Of a DNA stretch of 64,000 bases, positions 33,695 to 45,109 are shown in pieces (the stretch's first letter is position 1; every line of letters starts with the position of its first letter). This DNA is from Rhizodiscina lignyota (Eukaryota; Ascomycota; Dothideomycetes; Aulographales; Rhizodiscinaceae), in assembly GCA_010015805.1 (NCBI GenBank), contig ML978135.1, forward strand, positions 310,001-374,000. Reading direction: 5' to 3'. A program made the position numbers and the translations under genes. The notes under the pieces were generated by a model. That model searched no databases. It worked only from the letters and a program-made list of their open reading frames with translations, and was not told the origin of the DNA.

Positions 33695-34238
33695 CTAGGA
33701 AGTGCCGCTGCAGCCGACGAAGTCGTTACCAGAAGCACCGGTGTGCGTGATGGCACCAGCATAGTCGCCATCAGTGTTGAAAACAACACGGTCTTCGCAA
33801 TCAAGTCAGCCTTCGTTCCTCGTGCAGATTTCTTCCATGTCAACTTACCAGCGCCGGGAGAGCCGCCAGTGAATGGGCTTGAGCCGGTGATTGGGAACTC
33901 CTGGTATGGTCCGTCGACGGGGAAGTCGAAGCCCTCGAAGTTGTTGTAGGTATGAGGATAACCGCTGGGGCTGTCGCCGTCCTGGTAGTCCTCGAAGCCG
34001 GCGTCGAGTGCGGTCTGGATATCGGAGCTGGAGTAGCAGGTGTCGCCACAGCAGGTGCTCCCCTGGCGAGCCTTCAGCTGGGCAGGGACCGCGAGAGCGG
34101 TAGAGACAAGAGCGATCAGTGCGAAAGCGACCTGTAAAGGAGGTGAGTGTCACAATGTTTGGGTGGTAAACAGGAAAAGAGAGATATGTGCTGACGATAG
34201 GTGATGGGAGAAGTCGAAAATTAGAAACATACCTTCAT
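33695..34238 (-). CDS. Secreted guanyl-specific ribonuclease (RNase T1/N1/F1 family)
   Basis: Three exons join in frame to 128 residues: 34238-34233 (only ATG AAG), 34131-33849 and 33792-33695. The signal peptide is [16 protein letters not shown] with a basic LKAR stretch after it. The mature domain matches RNase T1: [33 protein letters not shown] (catalytic His), GPYQEFPI (catalytic Glu), GGSPGADRVVF (catalytic Arg, restored by splicing) and [15 protein letters not shown] (catalytic His). All four catalytic residues are present, so the enzyme should be active, cutting single-stranded RNA after G outside the cell. Such RNases serve in nutrition or as host-acting effectors; the role here is unknown. 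Confidence 0.93.
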
Positions 34239-34348
34239 TTTGAATGATAGAGTGGGAATTGAATGATCTGTATAAGAACGAATTGGCTTTCGTTCTCTGC
34301 TTGTCACTTTGCTCTGGCTACTTCAACTTATTGCGATTTCTGGCTCTA

Positions 34349-34355
34349 CTTTATA
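34349..34355 (-). promoter_or_regulatory. Candidate TATA box of the RNase gene
   Basis: Minus-strand TATAAAG, 111 bases before the start codon, a plausible distance for a fungal core promoter. Confidence 0.3.
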
Positions 34356-35644
34356 CTTCTCAACTGTTTTGGCCTCCACGCCGTGCCTCGGACGTTCAAC
34401 CATCTATTTCATTTGCATTATGAAACCAATATGCACACAAACATCACACCGCGAGATTACTAGGGTATCGGTGCAGACAAGGGATATTGCCATGAACGCC
34501 ATTGAAATGCACGACATCCCATCGCATGGCCGAGGCGCCAGCAGCAACAGGTTCACCATTGCCATTGGTACACGGAGCGGCACCTCAGGATACCCACCAG
34601 AACTCCGTCACAGACGTTGTTGTGCTACCGAATTGCGTAGTACCTGCACCGGAAGTTGGGACAGAAATGGTAGGTAAACAGGTACCAAGTTTATGTAGAT
34701 CCCAGATCGGCGACATGGAGTACTAAAATAGGCATGTTGAGAATCGAATTAGCGACCCCGAAAGAATATGGAGAAGCTTAAGTCATATGATATCTAAATC
34801 TGACGTGGGGAGTTGTGGAGCGGGAGCACTGGACGAGCTGTGACGAGGAACTAGGGAAGTCTGAGAAGCCAGAATAGGAATGTCAAGAACTTAGAATAAA
34901 CGCGCCGCGTCTTGGAGTACTTGGACCTCACTTTTGGAATAATTCATAGCAGATTGACGCCAGAAGTCGTGGCGACTATCGTAGCGCCAACGAGTCAACG
35001 ACAACGCTACCACTGTATCCTCCGAAGGCTTCCACGTTTTCTGGCGCCGAATCAGGTTTTCAGAGTGAGGTGAAAGAAAGATGAAGCAGAGCGCTGGCCA
35101 AATCAGGATCCAACGCAGGGATGGTGGAGGTTGATCGTCGCTGCAGGCCCGAAATTTCGAGGTCTCAGGGCTCAGGGCTGAGCTTCACCTCCACACGTGC
35201 CTGACTTCGCTCGACTTCTCTGGCCCGGACTTCACCGCACCAGCAGTTGCACGCTCCATACAGCAGACCGTCGCTCTGCCACTTCGGCTCGGCGCGTCTT
35301 GACAGGCCGACGGCCCTGTTCACCATTCAGGCAGGTTGTGGAGGCGTTGGCGGTGGATCGTTATGTAAAGTCAACGCTGGGGATTCTGGGGGCGATGGCA
35401 AGCAACGTGGGAGACGCGGGAGGGCGTCAATGGCAACTGCTTCCATGCCAATTGCGAGGAGCTGGATGAAGGCCGATGAGTGCTGGTGCGACTGGCCTGA
35501 TTGATGGCGATGCCACTCAGTTACGTCACTTTACCTTGTCGCGCTCACATTTGAGCAAATGGCAGGCGCATAAGGCTACAGCAAGTGCTCAAACTTCATC
35601 TTCTGGCATCGAACTTCAATCAAGCAACAAACAGACCACGCATC
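34356..35644. other. Gene-poor divergent spacer, 1.3 kb
   Basis: Between the RNase gene and the DUF3632 gene, which diverge. Frames at 34309-34677, 35197-35469 and 35247-35504 lack recognisable features. A short direct repeat of CAGGGCT lies near 35165-35180. Nothing else seen. Confidence 0.35.
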
Positions 35645-36520
35645 ATGGCTTCGAACATCCAGTCCTCACCCGAATACCAAACCCTGCTGCAGGACCTCTC
35701 CAACAGCAACGTCACAGCAGCTGCTCAGACACTGGCAGCTCCAGCTACAACGACATGGAATAACGGCGGCTCCGAATCGGATGTCGAGAACGACCTTTGG
35801 AATGCATGGAACGCAGTGATTGCTCTTGCCCAAAATACCGACGACGATGCCCAGCAGAATGGACTTGTCGCCGCCCTTCAGGCCTTCCAACAGCTTGGGC
35901 AATTGACTCGTGACGACGGCACAGTGTGCCAGGTGTGGAATGCAACTGTGTGGACGGATCTCCCAGTATTTGGGGGTGCGATGAGAGAGCAATGGAACCC
36001 ACCATCAGGTGCGTGACCACTCCCTCGCGGCAAAGGAACTTCCAGAATATCGTATTCTAACAATCTAATAGACCCCAGCCAGGCCGCAAGCTGGACCAAC
36101 CTGAACGCATTCGCCGCTCGATCGACGGCCTCAGAGTACAAGCCTAATACCCCCTTCGACTTTGCCCTCTACGCCATCTGGACTAATCGCGATGCGCTCG
36201 AGTCAACTGCGGCGGCTTCGAAAGACTATGCATCAATTCCTGCCAGTGCGTTGCAAGCGGCCGCACAGTGGTTCATATATTGCTCTCCGACTTTGCTTCG
36301 GGAGTCGACGTTGAATGGTGGAAGAAGCTTCGATGGCAAGACGGGCATTGCTGGAGCTGGATACTCAGGCAAGGACTGGACTGGACTGACTACAGACCGG
36401 TGGATTCTGTGGAAGGAGAACATGCAGGCCATCATTGCGTCTGGGCAGCAGCAGGCTGAGAACGACTTGCTGCAAAAGGCTGTGTCGAGCATGGAGTTTG
36501 CGGAGCAACAGAGCGGCTAA
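35645..36520 (+). CDS. DUF3632-family protein
   Basis: Two exons, 35645-36008 and 36072-36520, join in frame to 270 residues (PPSDPSQAASW across the intron). ATG at 35645 (MASNIQSSPEYQTLL) is preferred to one 60 bases upstream because the extra 20 residues look untranslated. The protein is alpha-helical, Ala/Trp-rich and soluble. Typical features are WNAWNAVIALAQ, WNATVWTDLPVFG and a C-terminal half starting TPFDFALYAIW. The layout fits fungal DUF3632 proteins, whose function is not established. No signal peptide. Confidence 0.8.
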
Positions 36521-37248
36521 GAGTGTCGCTCAAGTTTGATACTTGCCGGCAAAAAGAAAGCTATTCCAATGTTGGTATGGGAGTCAAATAGGGGACAAAC
36601 CAGGTGTTTCAAGGCAAGAGCGGCAAGGAAGTGTTATCTACCGGTAGGCATCGAAAAGCTCCGTGCGATGTGTGAAGATGCGATTGTATTCTCCCCTGGA
36701 GCTGTTTTCTCGGAGGTACACAAAGAATTTAATATCAAATCGTCGTCTCCAGAATAACTTAACAGCTGCGTGCGCACGCCCGAAGGACTGATTGTATTAT
36801 ACATGGGAGCAGCTCAAGCAGAAGCGACCGTAGACTTGATGTGCAGCGACAGCTTTAATTGTCACTTCTAACACTGAACCCCGAGAAATGTTAACACGGA
36901 GAACTACAATGAGAGTGGATAACACCATCCATATTAAAAGATGCTACAGAGCTATCAATTTTACTTCGAGCTGCCGTAGAGTTGCGCTCAACGCCGTGCC
37001 TTTTCTCGTGCATGACTAGCTACAAATGGAGAGTTCAACGACTAGCCAAACCGCAACCCAACTCAGTCCAACACCGAAACGCATGATGGATTATTATAAA
37101 CATGTTCTTCACAATAACGTCTTGTGCCTTCGCTTTTGCGTGGGCTTCATATCTTGCAGCTCCGTGCGTTAATGGTTCGCTGTCACTAGGTACTCTGTAT
37201 CCTCCAGGTCGTCCGCGCGCTCACGTGATTTGATTCGAGGTTGATACT
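36521..37248. other. Convergent 3' spacer, 0.7 kb
   Basis: Between the DUF3632 gene and the acyl-CoA synthetase end. A TCACGTGAT E-box-like site lies near 37220-37228, but at a 3' end. No gene or repeat seen. Confidence 0.35.
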
Positions 37249-39554
37249 TTACGAGCCGCCCTTCTTGTATGCCGCGTCGACCTCCTTCTTGTATTTGTCC
37301 AGAATAGCACGGCGGTTCAGCTTCTGTGCGCTCGTGACGAGGCCCTGAATATATGTTAGCCCGGTCTGCTTCACTTTCTTGGGAAATCACTCACGCTCTG
37401 TGGCGTCCACTCCTCGTCTGCCAACGCGACACCATCGATGATCTCAATGCCTTGCAGTCCAGCTCTTCTGCCCTGATCCTGCAGCTGCTTCGTGACAAGG
37501 TCGATGATCTTCTCATTATGCACCAGCTCTTCCAAGTGTTCGCCCTTGATGCCATTTTCCTGCGCCAGCTTCTTCAGCGCTGCTTCCGCCGGTACGATGA
37601 TAGCGACGGGCTTCGTCTTGTTTGAGTCGGCATACACACAGATGTTCGCGACCACGGTGGCAGAGCGATACACGGATTCGAGCTTCTCGAGCGCAATGTA
37701 CTCGCCGTTGAGCGTCTTGACCAAGTTCTTCTTGCGGTCGATGATGCGAACATCACCCTTTGGACTGAACTCGCCGATATCACCGGTCTTGAACCAGCCA
37801 TCCGGAGTGAATGATTCCTTGGTCTCCTTTTCGAGGTCGAGATACCCAGACGCGATGGAGTCGCCGCGAATCCAGATCTCACCTTGCGGTGGGTTGTTGC
37901 TAGCTAGGTACCCAGCGTCTTGATAATCGACAAGCTTCATCTCGACAGACCCTGGGATTTCCCCGAGAGTATTGTCGGACCAGGCCATTGGATCCATCAG
38001 AGCACCCATGGCAGAAGTCTCTGTCAAGCCATAGCCGATGATCATGGGTGTGATCGCCAGACTGATGAACCTCTGGGTATCCTTTGCGACTGGTCCACCA
38101 CCGTTCATGCAGATCCTTAGTCTTCCTCCTGTCGCATCCTTGATTTTGTTGAAGACAACGCTGTCCAGCACACCTGCGCCGGGCAATCCCCATCCGAGCA
38201 AGAAGCTCTTCATGTACATCGCACTCCAGAACATATTCCTCACAATGATGCTGCTGCTATTGACCTTCGCGATGATGCCCTTCTTAACACTCTCCCACAC
38301 AGCAGGCACGCCGACCAGGACGGTGGGTTTGAACTCGCGGATGTCGCCCTTACAGTTGCGCACGGACGAGTCGGAGAGTGTGCGCGGATTGCCATATCCC
38401 ATGGTACCACCCCAGTATAGAACAGCATTCTCAAAGATGAACTCGAGGATGTGTGCGAGAGGAAGGTAGGTGAGGAGACCGTCGCCAGGACCGAGATAGG
38501 GGCTGATGATGACATCGACGCCAGCAACTGTCTATGGTGTTAAAATACGTACGGCAGCCATAATTGTTTTTGACTTACTCGCTGCAATGACATTCTTGTG
38601 CGTCAGAAGCACACCCTTTGGCGGGCCAGTAGACCCAGATGTGTACATAATGCAGCACAGATCCTCTGGCTTCGGTGGTACTGTATCCACCAGGTTCTCC
38701 TCACCAAGCTTGACCAGCTCATCGAAGCTGTTGACGGTGATTTCGGGATGTTCCTTCTTCAGCGCATCAATGTGCTCCTGCTTGACCTCCTCCGCCGTAT
38801 CGTAGATGACATGCTTCAGTGTCTTCGCTTCCTTAAGGGGGTTGATGAGCTTGGGGAGTAGGTGAGGGTCGCAGTAGATAGCCGAGACACCAGTTTGGAG
38901 CATCGAATGTTTTAGACCTTCTTCGCCGAGCGTATCGTATGCTGTCACAATGGCCATGGACTGGGAGAGGGCACCTAATGAATGCATTAGCTCTAATTCG
39001 ATGTTTACTCTTCTATCCGGTGTCGCATACCATGAGCCGATCCGAGCCAGTGTGGGCTATTAACCTGTTAGTAATGTTGGTCTTGAATGTCTCGCGGAGT
39101 TTCATTACCTGGTAGCAGCGAACAGGTGCAGTCTGTCGCCCTTGTTCATCCCGAGCTTCCTCAAACCCGCGCCCACTCGATGTGTCAATTGCTCATACTC
39201 GGTGAACGACATGTACGTGTAGCCGCTGAGCTCGAAATACGTCCACTTCTTGTCAACCTCCTGCTCCTTGCCATCGACCACCTTCTTGATCTTCTTGTTC
39301 TCGACGTGCGTCTTGAGCAGCTTCCTACTGCCCAGCGCCTTTGCATTGCCGAATTTCTTTGACGCATAGCCTACGATGTCGTGGACGGTATTGGCGCCAT
39401 CCAGCGTTGTGATGAGCTTGTCCTTGGTCTTGACATTGCGACGAGGGAGAGTCTCGCCCTCAACCTTCTCGTAGCCGGGCGCGTCGACGGTATAAGGGCC
39501 CTGCTTGAGGTTTTGAGGTTGCGGGTACCACGATTTGAGGTTTTTGGGAACCAT
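37249..39554 (-). CDS. Long-chain fatty acyl-CoA synthetase (FAA1/FAA4 type)
   Basis: Five exons join in frame to 698 residues: 39554-39109, 39056-39031, 38974-38579, 38527-37395 and 37344-37249. Exon 2 is a 26-base micro-exon giving SPHWLGSAHG. The protein starts MVPKNLKSWYPQ; an in-frame ATG 37 codons upstream is less likely. AMP-binding motifs are YTSGSTGPPKG and GYGLTETS. The FACS signature is WFKTGDIGEF to DRKKNLVKTLNGEYIALEKLES. The enzyme activates long-chain fatty acids with ATP and CoA for lipid synthesis, import or beta-oxidation. Length equals yeast Faa1/Faa4. No peroxisomal PTS1 is present (end KKGGS). Its promoter is shared with RKM5. Confidence 0.95.
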
Positions 39555-40068
39555 GGCGGTAACGTACGGATAAGGCGCTGACAGAGTAGGAGCTATGAAA
39601 TCACAGAGCGAAGTGGGATGTGAAAGGTACAAGAGCTGCGACGACAGGCGACTATGCTGAGGCAAAGGAGGTAGTGTCGCAGGTGTCTGAAGTCTCAGCT
39701 AGAGGTGTCAAAAAGCTTGCGTGGATGTTTCGCGTGGTTGCACAGACGGGGAGGAGGAGGGTTTGTTAGTGATTAAATCAACAAGATGACGTTGGAGACT
39801 TGGCTGTGGAGAGAGCTCCCCTTCCACGTCCGCAGCCGCTTCCAGGCTGCGACGAGCTGTGGCGCACACCTCTCCCACTCGACGTCACCTGCTCTCCTTC
39901 CCATCCAATAATCTGCTGTCTCACAAGAGCTATTCTGTATTACATACACGTCTTTTATGAACATCCCGAGGCAAGCTGCTGAGCGCGTCCACTCTGAGCT
40001 CGACCGACACGACTCGTCGCGTTGTCGTCCCAACAAAACCTCCACCCCGCACTTTTATTTAGACGTCG
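39555..40068. promoter_or_regulatory. Divergent promoter: acyl-CoA synthetase / RKM5
   Basis: 514 bases between divergent start codons; must carry both promoters. A CCAAT box lies near 39904. No extra gene seen. Confidence 0.35.
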
Positions 40069-41230
40069 ATGGAACAACTACCGGCAGCCTTAGGAGATGA
40101 GATTGAAGATCCGGAAGAAGGTGATATGCTACCCTACCACGGACATCGACGGCTCTTCAGGTCACCGTCCAGTCCTGGCATGCAGCCGTGAGAGATTCAT
40201 ATTGAGGCTTAGACAGAGGCGTTCTTGGTATTCTCGCAGCCCATTCCATCGCAGAATCTCGGCTTCGTAGATCCCAAGGCAGAAATACTCGAGCTGAATG
40301 TCGCTGGGCGGGACTTTAGCATTCGACAATCCCCAGGTGTCTTGACATCAAACCGTGAGGGCGGAACGACTGGCGCAGGTAGGCGACTCCGAACTGAGCC
40401 CTTGCATACCATAAAATCCTCACGAGTCATCTCCCCTCCTCTCTCTCGGTCGATCTTACGTGTTTATCTTTCTATAGATGTCGAGTCATCAAGTTCTTTC
40501 TCTTTGTCGTTGTACTGACCCCTGTTCCTAAGTTGTATGGAAGGTCACACCCGCATTCTCGGCATGGCTTTGCTCTCCCAACAACATCCTCTTTCGAACA
40601 GGCCTCATAGATGCCGAATCTACGGCCGTAGAGCTCGGCTGTGGCATCTCGGGACTTGTGGCGCTTTCCTTAGCCCCCAAGATCAGGAAGTATTTGGCGA
40701 CAGATCAGACGTATGTCCTGAAGCTGTTAGACCAGAATATCCGAGAGAACAGTCAACATCGCCCTTCAGCAGCCACACCGGGAAAAAAGCAGAACTCGAA
40801 GCGGGGTGATGCGAGGCAGACAGCGAGCAGCCATGGGAAACGCCGCACAGAAAAGGATGCTGCCACTACTATCGAGACGGTAGCATTAGATTGGCAGACT
40901 GACTCCGTACTCTCGTTGCAGCCATATCTTCCCTCTGCCGCTGTTAATGTGGTCATTGCCTGTGACTGCATCTATAATGAATCACTTATTCCGCCGTTCG
41001 TATCCACTTGCGCCGATGTTTGCCGCAGCTTCTCACCATTGCCGGAAAAGCCTACATTATGCATCGTAGCACAACAGTTGCGATCGCCAGATGTGTTTGA
41101 GGCATGGCTTAAAGAGTTCTGGAAGTATTTCAGGGTGCGGAGATTGCCTGACGAGGAGCTTGATGAAGGTCTGAAGGAAGGCAGCGGCTTCGTCGTCCAC
41201 ATTGGCATGTTAAGATCAACGGCGAAGTAG
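40069..41230 (+). CDS. RKM5: Ribosomal lysine N-methyltransferase 5 (RKM5-like, methyltransferase family 16)
   Basis: Three exons join in frame to 303 residues: 40069-40120, 40217-40378 and 40533-41230. The N-part has NLGFVDPKAEILELNVAGRD and IRQSPGVLTSNREGGTTGA, then VVWKVTPAFSAWL across intron 2. The SAM-binding fold has motif I VELGCGISGLVAL, TDQTYVLKLLDQN and the post-I region VIACDCIYNESLIPPFV. The C-part VAQQLRSPDVFEAWLKEF is typical of RKM5. A basic low-complexity insert (about residues 150-185) separates motifs. Yeast Rkm5 methylates a lysine of ribosomal protein L1; the same role is inferred here. Confidence 0.9.
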
Positions 41231-41561
41231 AACGAGTGATTGCATTTGTGTTATCTTTTGGTGCCTCTCGTCAGTTCAAGAGCTCCTCAAAAGACTGAGT
41301 GAAGCGTAACATATCAGGGGAAGTTAGGCAATAGTAAGAATCTTGAGTTGCTCTTGAAGTGCCAAGACTTTCCCTCTTTATCCAACTCGGAACACTGCTT
41401 CTCTCTTCAGCAACTTTCAACCCTCTTCTCAACACCATGCACTCTTTGCGCTACTGAGGTTGCATGAAAAGAATATAGACGTGGTAAGTAGATTGTCCTG
41501 ACATTATCTCATCTCCTCTTATTGCTACTGTAATATTGGACAGGCCGACGTCTAGACCATC
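41231..41561. other. Spacer and 5' leader of the first F-box-like paralogue
   Basis: Contains a probable 5' leader intron from GTAAGT (41484) to ATTGGACAG (about 41544), just before the ATG at 41562. The segment CTTCTCAACACC at 41424-41435 recurs upstream of the second paralogue. Confidence 0.4.
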
Positions 41562-42312
41562 ATGGCGACTTCGCCAGCGCACCAGCTGCAAAATCCGTTC
41601 CCCTTTCTCCAACTTCCGCAAGAACTCCGTGTTCAAATCTACAACTATGTCGTCGAAGACCTTGCAGTCGGCTTCAGGAGATACGCAAGCTCCATCCACT
41701 CGGTCCCACGTCCCATATTACGCATACGCCCCCACGTAAAGCAAGCATATTTCAAACTTTTCCACGTCAATCGCCAGATTCGTGAAGAAGCCATGGATGA
41801 AATTTTGAGTCGCAGTGTTGTCAAGGTTTTCCATTCTGACCTATTGGCCATGCTGCAACTCTTCGAGTCGAAAGAGAGGGCTCTGGTCAAACACCTAAGC
41901 ATCATGGGGTTGGTTAAGGGAGACAGGAAGAGCACTCGACTTTTACAGACGATCCATAAGAGCATAGACCTCAGCCGCTGCACCACCGACAAGGCCATGT
42001 GGGTGGATGTTGCCTTAGATGGCATTAAGGATCTTGACAACGGACCTCTCATTCTGCCGAATTTGTCTAGTTTGAGGATCGAGATGGACTTGTCACACCT
42101 TGGACTCTAGAGATGTAGAGGAGATTTGTCCTTGGAAGGTTCTCAAACTACTTCAGAACCTTCGTGGGCTCTCACACTTCACTCTCGAATATTATGAGGA
42201 TGATTTCTTTGGGGGCCATTACGAAAAGTGGCGCCAAACTCGTTTCGAAAGAATCATCCCCCTCCTCAAGAAGCTCGAAACGGACATTGCGGCGAAAGTA
42301 ACGCAGACATGA
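41562..42312 (+). pseudogene. F-box-like (2EXR-type) paralogue 1 with a frame break
   Basis: Frame 1 gives 182 residues with PFPFLQLPQELRVQIYNYVVE (F-box-like start), YFKLFHVNRQIREEAMDEIL and VKHLSIMGLV, ending at a TAG near 42110. The protein clearly goes on in the next frame from about 42103 (DSRDVEEICPWKVLKLLQ) to a stop at 42312. Alignment with paralogue 2 puts homologous residues on both sides of the break, so it looks like a small indel rather than an intron; the only in-frame intron option (about 42065-42110) uses a poor donor, GTCTAG. Sequencing error is possible. Family function is not established; a Skp1-linked role is only a guess. Confidence 0.55.
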
Positions 42313-42976
42313 GAAACGATTGGAGAGTCTAATGAGGGACGGGGAGGAGTCGTCTTGGTAGCAGTCAAACGTTGAAAAGTCAGTGAGCAATGCGCTGACT
42401 GGCATTGCTGGCACGGAAACGACGGAAAGCGAGAATCATCTGCGATGTGTACAATACCTTCAGGTAGCTCCAGTAAGCTTGAAGAACAAAAGGTGATGCT
42501 CTTGCGTCAACTAGCTGTGCCATCAAATAGTGAAATGGGTGCCATATGTAAGGCGTCAACAACGGCAAGCGAAAAACGCGTGAAGTGTCTCAAATCTACT
42601 CGTATCATACATCAATTGATACATATTCTAAGTACTAGGGGGCATATTTTAGATTGCGATGATGCTCTCCGATAGATTCTCATTCACGTCACCAAGGTCA
42701 CTTGTCACCTCACCGTGGTTGCCTAATTTGGATGCTATTAAAAGAACGCGCTAGCACAAAAACAAAACATTTACTTCGCCTGCTCCCTTCTCAACACCCA
42801 CACATTCACAGTATTTGTGCTAGCTTCGAACAACAAATGCGACACTTGGATAAGCTAGTCCTTCACCTCTTTGCTGCGATATCAGTAAGAAACACTTTGG
42901 CATCTGCTCGAACTTGGATGACGCATCTCTCAATGTCAACTTAAACACCATCTACACTTACCATGACAAGAAGACA
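42313..42976. other. Spacer and leader of paralogue 2
   Basis: No gene seen. CTTCTCAACACC recurs at 42787-42798. A probable 5' leader intron runs from GTAAGA (42885) to GACAAG (42970), just ahead of the ATG at 42977, as in paralogue 1. Confidence 0.4.
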
Positions 42977-43876
42977 ATGACGCGATACCACAATCGCCGG
43001 AAGGTTCAACACACTACTTCCGCCAGCAGCGCTGGCGCTGGGGGTATCTCCAGTTCGTCGACGGAAAAGCCTGTTGCCTCCTCTACTGCTGGACCTTCAA
43101 ACAGCAATCGGTTTCCGTTCCTCAAGCTGCCAGCGGAGCTCCGCCTCCAGATCTACGACTGCGTCTTCGAGTGCTACCTGTTCGACGAATACCGTCCGTT
43201 GGGAAAGTGGTACACCTCCGGTCCGTCTCTAAGAATCATCCCCGCGAAGAGACAATCATTCTTCAAGCTCTTCCATATCAACCACCAAACACGTGGAGAA
43301 ATCATGGCGCACATTCTCAGCACCTACATCATCGAAATCTTTCACGACCAGCTCATTGGCGTGCTGCAGCTCTTTGGCCCCACGGAGAGAACTTGGATCA
43401 AGCACTTGCGCATTCTAGCATTGATTGACGAGAACTTCATGAGAGAGGAGCAGCTTCAAAAACTTGTGCGAGGCACAGACGTCAAACACCATCCTCAGAA
43501 TTTCCGCGCACAATTGGATACTGCCGTATGCGGTCTAAAGGATATCATCAGTGGTCCTTTCTCTCTACCTAACCTTTCCACTCTCGCCATTCATCCGGAT
43601 CTTGACATATGGTCAATTTCCTGGGCCGCAAAGAGCTGCATGCCGCAGGATATGAGATGGCCTGTATTAGATGCCTTGGAAGACGTCTCTAAACTGGAAG
43701 AGTTCAAGATCAAGGAGTTTAAGTTCGAGCTTGACCGTGAGCACTGGTACCGTCATGATCAGCCGTACGCAAAATGCGTCCTCTCGCTGTTCCACGGAAC
43801 CGAGGCGGTCGTCGTTGCTCAAACGCAGGCGAACAAGGCGATGGAGAATGATGAGGACAACAAGGCACAGGCATAA
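42977..43876 (+). CDS. F-box-like (2EXR-type) paralogue 2
   Basis: Open frame of 299 residues from MTRYHNRRKV; an in-frame ATG 21 codons upstream lies inside the likely leader intron. A Ser/Ala-rich N-terminus (residues 1-45) precedes FPFLKLPAELRLQIYDCVFE, the F-box-like start. Then come FFKLFHINHQTRGEIMAHIL, the core motif of this fungal family, and GVLQLFGPTERTWIKHLRIL. The C-part ends with a Gln/Asn/Glu-rich hydrophilic tail. It shares gene order, leader layout and motif spacing with the flanking paralogues, so the three arose by tandem duplication. Function unknown; such genes are often expanded and variable between related fungi. Confidence 0.72.
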   Translation: MTRYHNRRKVQHTTSASSAGAGGISSSSTEKPVASSTAGPSNSNRFPFLKLPAELRLQIYDCVFECYLFDEYRPLGKWYTSGPSLRIIPAKRQSFFKLFHINHQTRGEIMAHILSTYIIEIFHDQLIGVLQLFGPTERTWIKHLRILALIDENFMREEQLQKLVRGTDVKHHPQNFRAQLDTAVCGLKDIISGPFSLPNLSTLAIHPDLDIWSISWAAKSCMPQDMRWPVLDALEDVSKLEEFKIKEFKFELDREHWYRHDQPYAKCVLSLFHGTEAVVVAQTQANKAMENDEDNKAQA

Positions 43877-45109
43877 GAAACACCAAGCATACAGGAAGAG
43901 GTAAATCTCGAAAGCAGGGTGCTATCAGTGTCTTTCATACGACCAAAATGACGAAATCATGATGGTATACCCTATGCACTGCCAACAGCGGGTTGGTAGT
44001 TCAACGGATAAATTACGATGTACACTTTCTCAAAATCAATATTGTTTATTGAATCTCATGGCGCTCCAATCTACGTTCAACCCCCGCGAGAAACAGCCCA
44101 ATATGCAAATCGCGTACGTGAAACTGCGCAACAGCTCCGAGGACGGCAAATTCGAGAGCGCACAACTCATCGATTGTCTGAAATCTCAAAGGCATGCATC
44201 AGACTACGCGGGTTCTCGCGGAGTATTGACAGAGCGGTGAGCAGTGATAGTAATAAGGAAAGAGAATAAAGAGAATATTATGCGATTTTAGCTCCGGTAC
44301 GCATACTAAGGAAGATGGAAATAAGTGTCAAGGGTATCGGAGGTAAGGTAATAGCCTAGCCTATTTAAGTAATTCGACCAAATTTAAGGGGAGAGAGAAC
44401 TTCTCTAGTAATCAGAGGCTTTCTCTCTTTCTATCGAGTTCTTTATCGAGCTACCACTGGCAAGCCATATCTACCTTCAGGACAAGAAAAATTGATGCTC
44501 ACTCTAGTTATTTCGAGTGCCAGTGGTTGTAGAGTCAAGCTGAGCACAGTTCCATGAATGGAACATTTTTGTCCAACGCTGGAACCCGTTGACTTTGCTA
44601 TTACTTTTAGTTTTAGGCTCTCATAAATTTGCGAGATGGCTCTGAGATTAGTGAGAACGTTAATCGCGTTAGGTTTAAAAGAGGAGTTAGACGTTTTGCG
44701 ATCAAAAATAAGGTCTCAGCTGCCTTAATGAGACAGCTTTTGGGCTGCGGCTTGTTTGCTCTGATGGCCTTTTGCGTTTGCGTTTCCACCGATTGACCAT
44801 TTTGAAGAAACCAGTTAGGCTCCCATTAGCTATGACTCGTTAATTCTGAATAGGTTTCCTTTCAATTAGGCCAAAGGCGACCCCCATTGGTCCGATATGC
44901 TTTCCGAATCAACGTTGTCACCGTTTGTTGGCAGTGGCGCAAAATTTTAACACAAAGCGGAACTGTCTCATAAAAGAGATTAATAGGGCGTGTTAAAGTT
45001 AAATTTTCGCTTCCACATTTATTGGGGCGTAAGGGAAAGCAACTTAATAGGTCATCACCACTTGGATTTCAGGAATCTAGGATCCAGAATCGCGCCATCA
45101 GCGTAATCC
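43877..45109. other. AT-rich gene-free island inside the F-box-like array
   Basis: 1.2 kb with a distinctly AT-rich stretch from about 44236 to 45109. Short frames before 44270 have no features. A 10-base inverted repeat, ACCACTGGCA at 44453-44462 and its complement at 44518-44527, is the only structure found. No transposase or terminal repeats were recognised. It may be a decayed repeat or a degraded fourth paralogue, but no protein similarity is visible. Confidence 0.4.

Noticed and set aside
42065-42110. Intron explaining the frame break in F-box-like paralogue 1
   Set aside because: The donor GTCTAG is poor and the segment aligns with coding sequence of paralogue 2, so an indel is more likely.
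44236-45109. DNA transposon with terminal inverted repeats
   Set aside because: Only one 10-base inverted repeat 55 bases apart was found; no transposase or target duplication.
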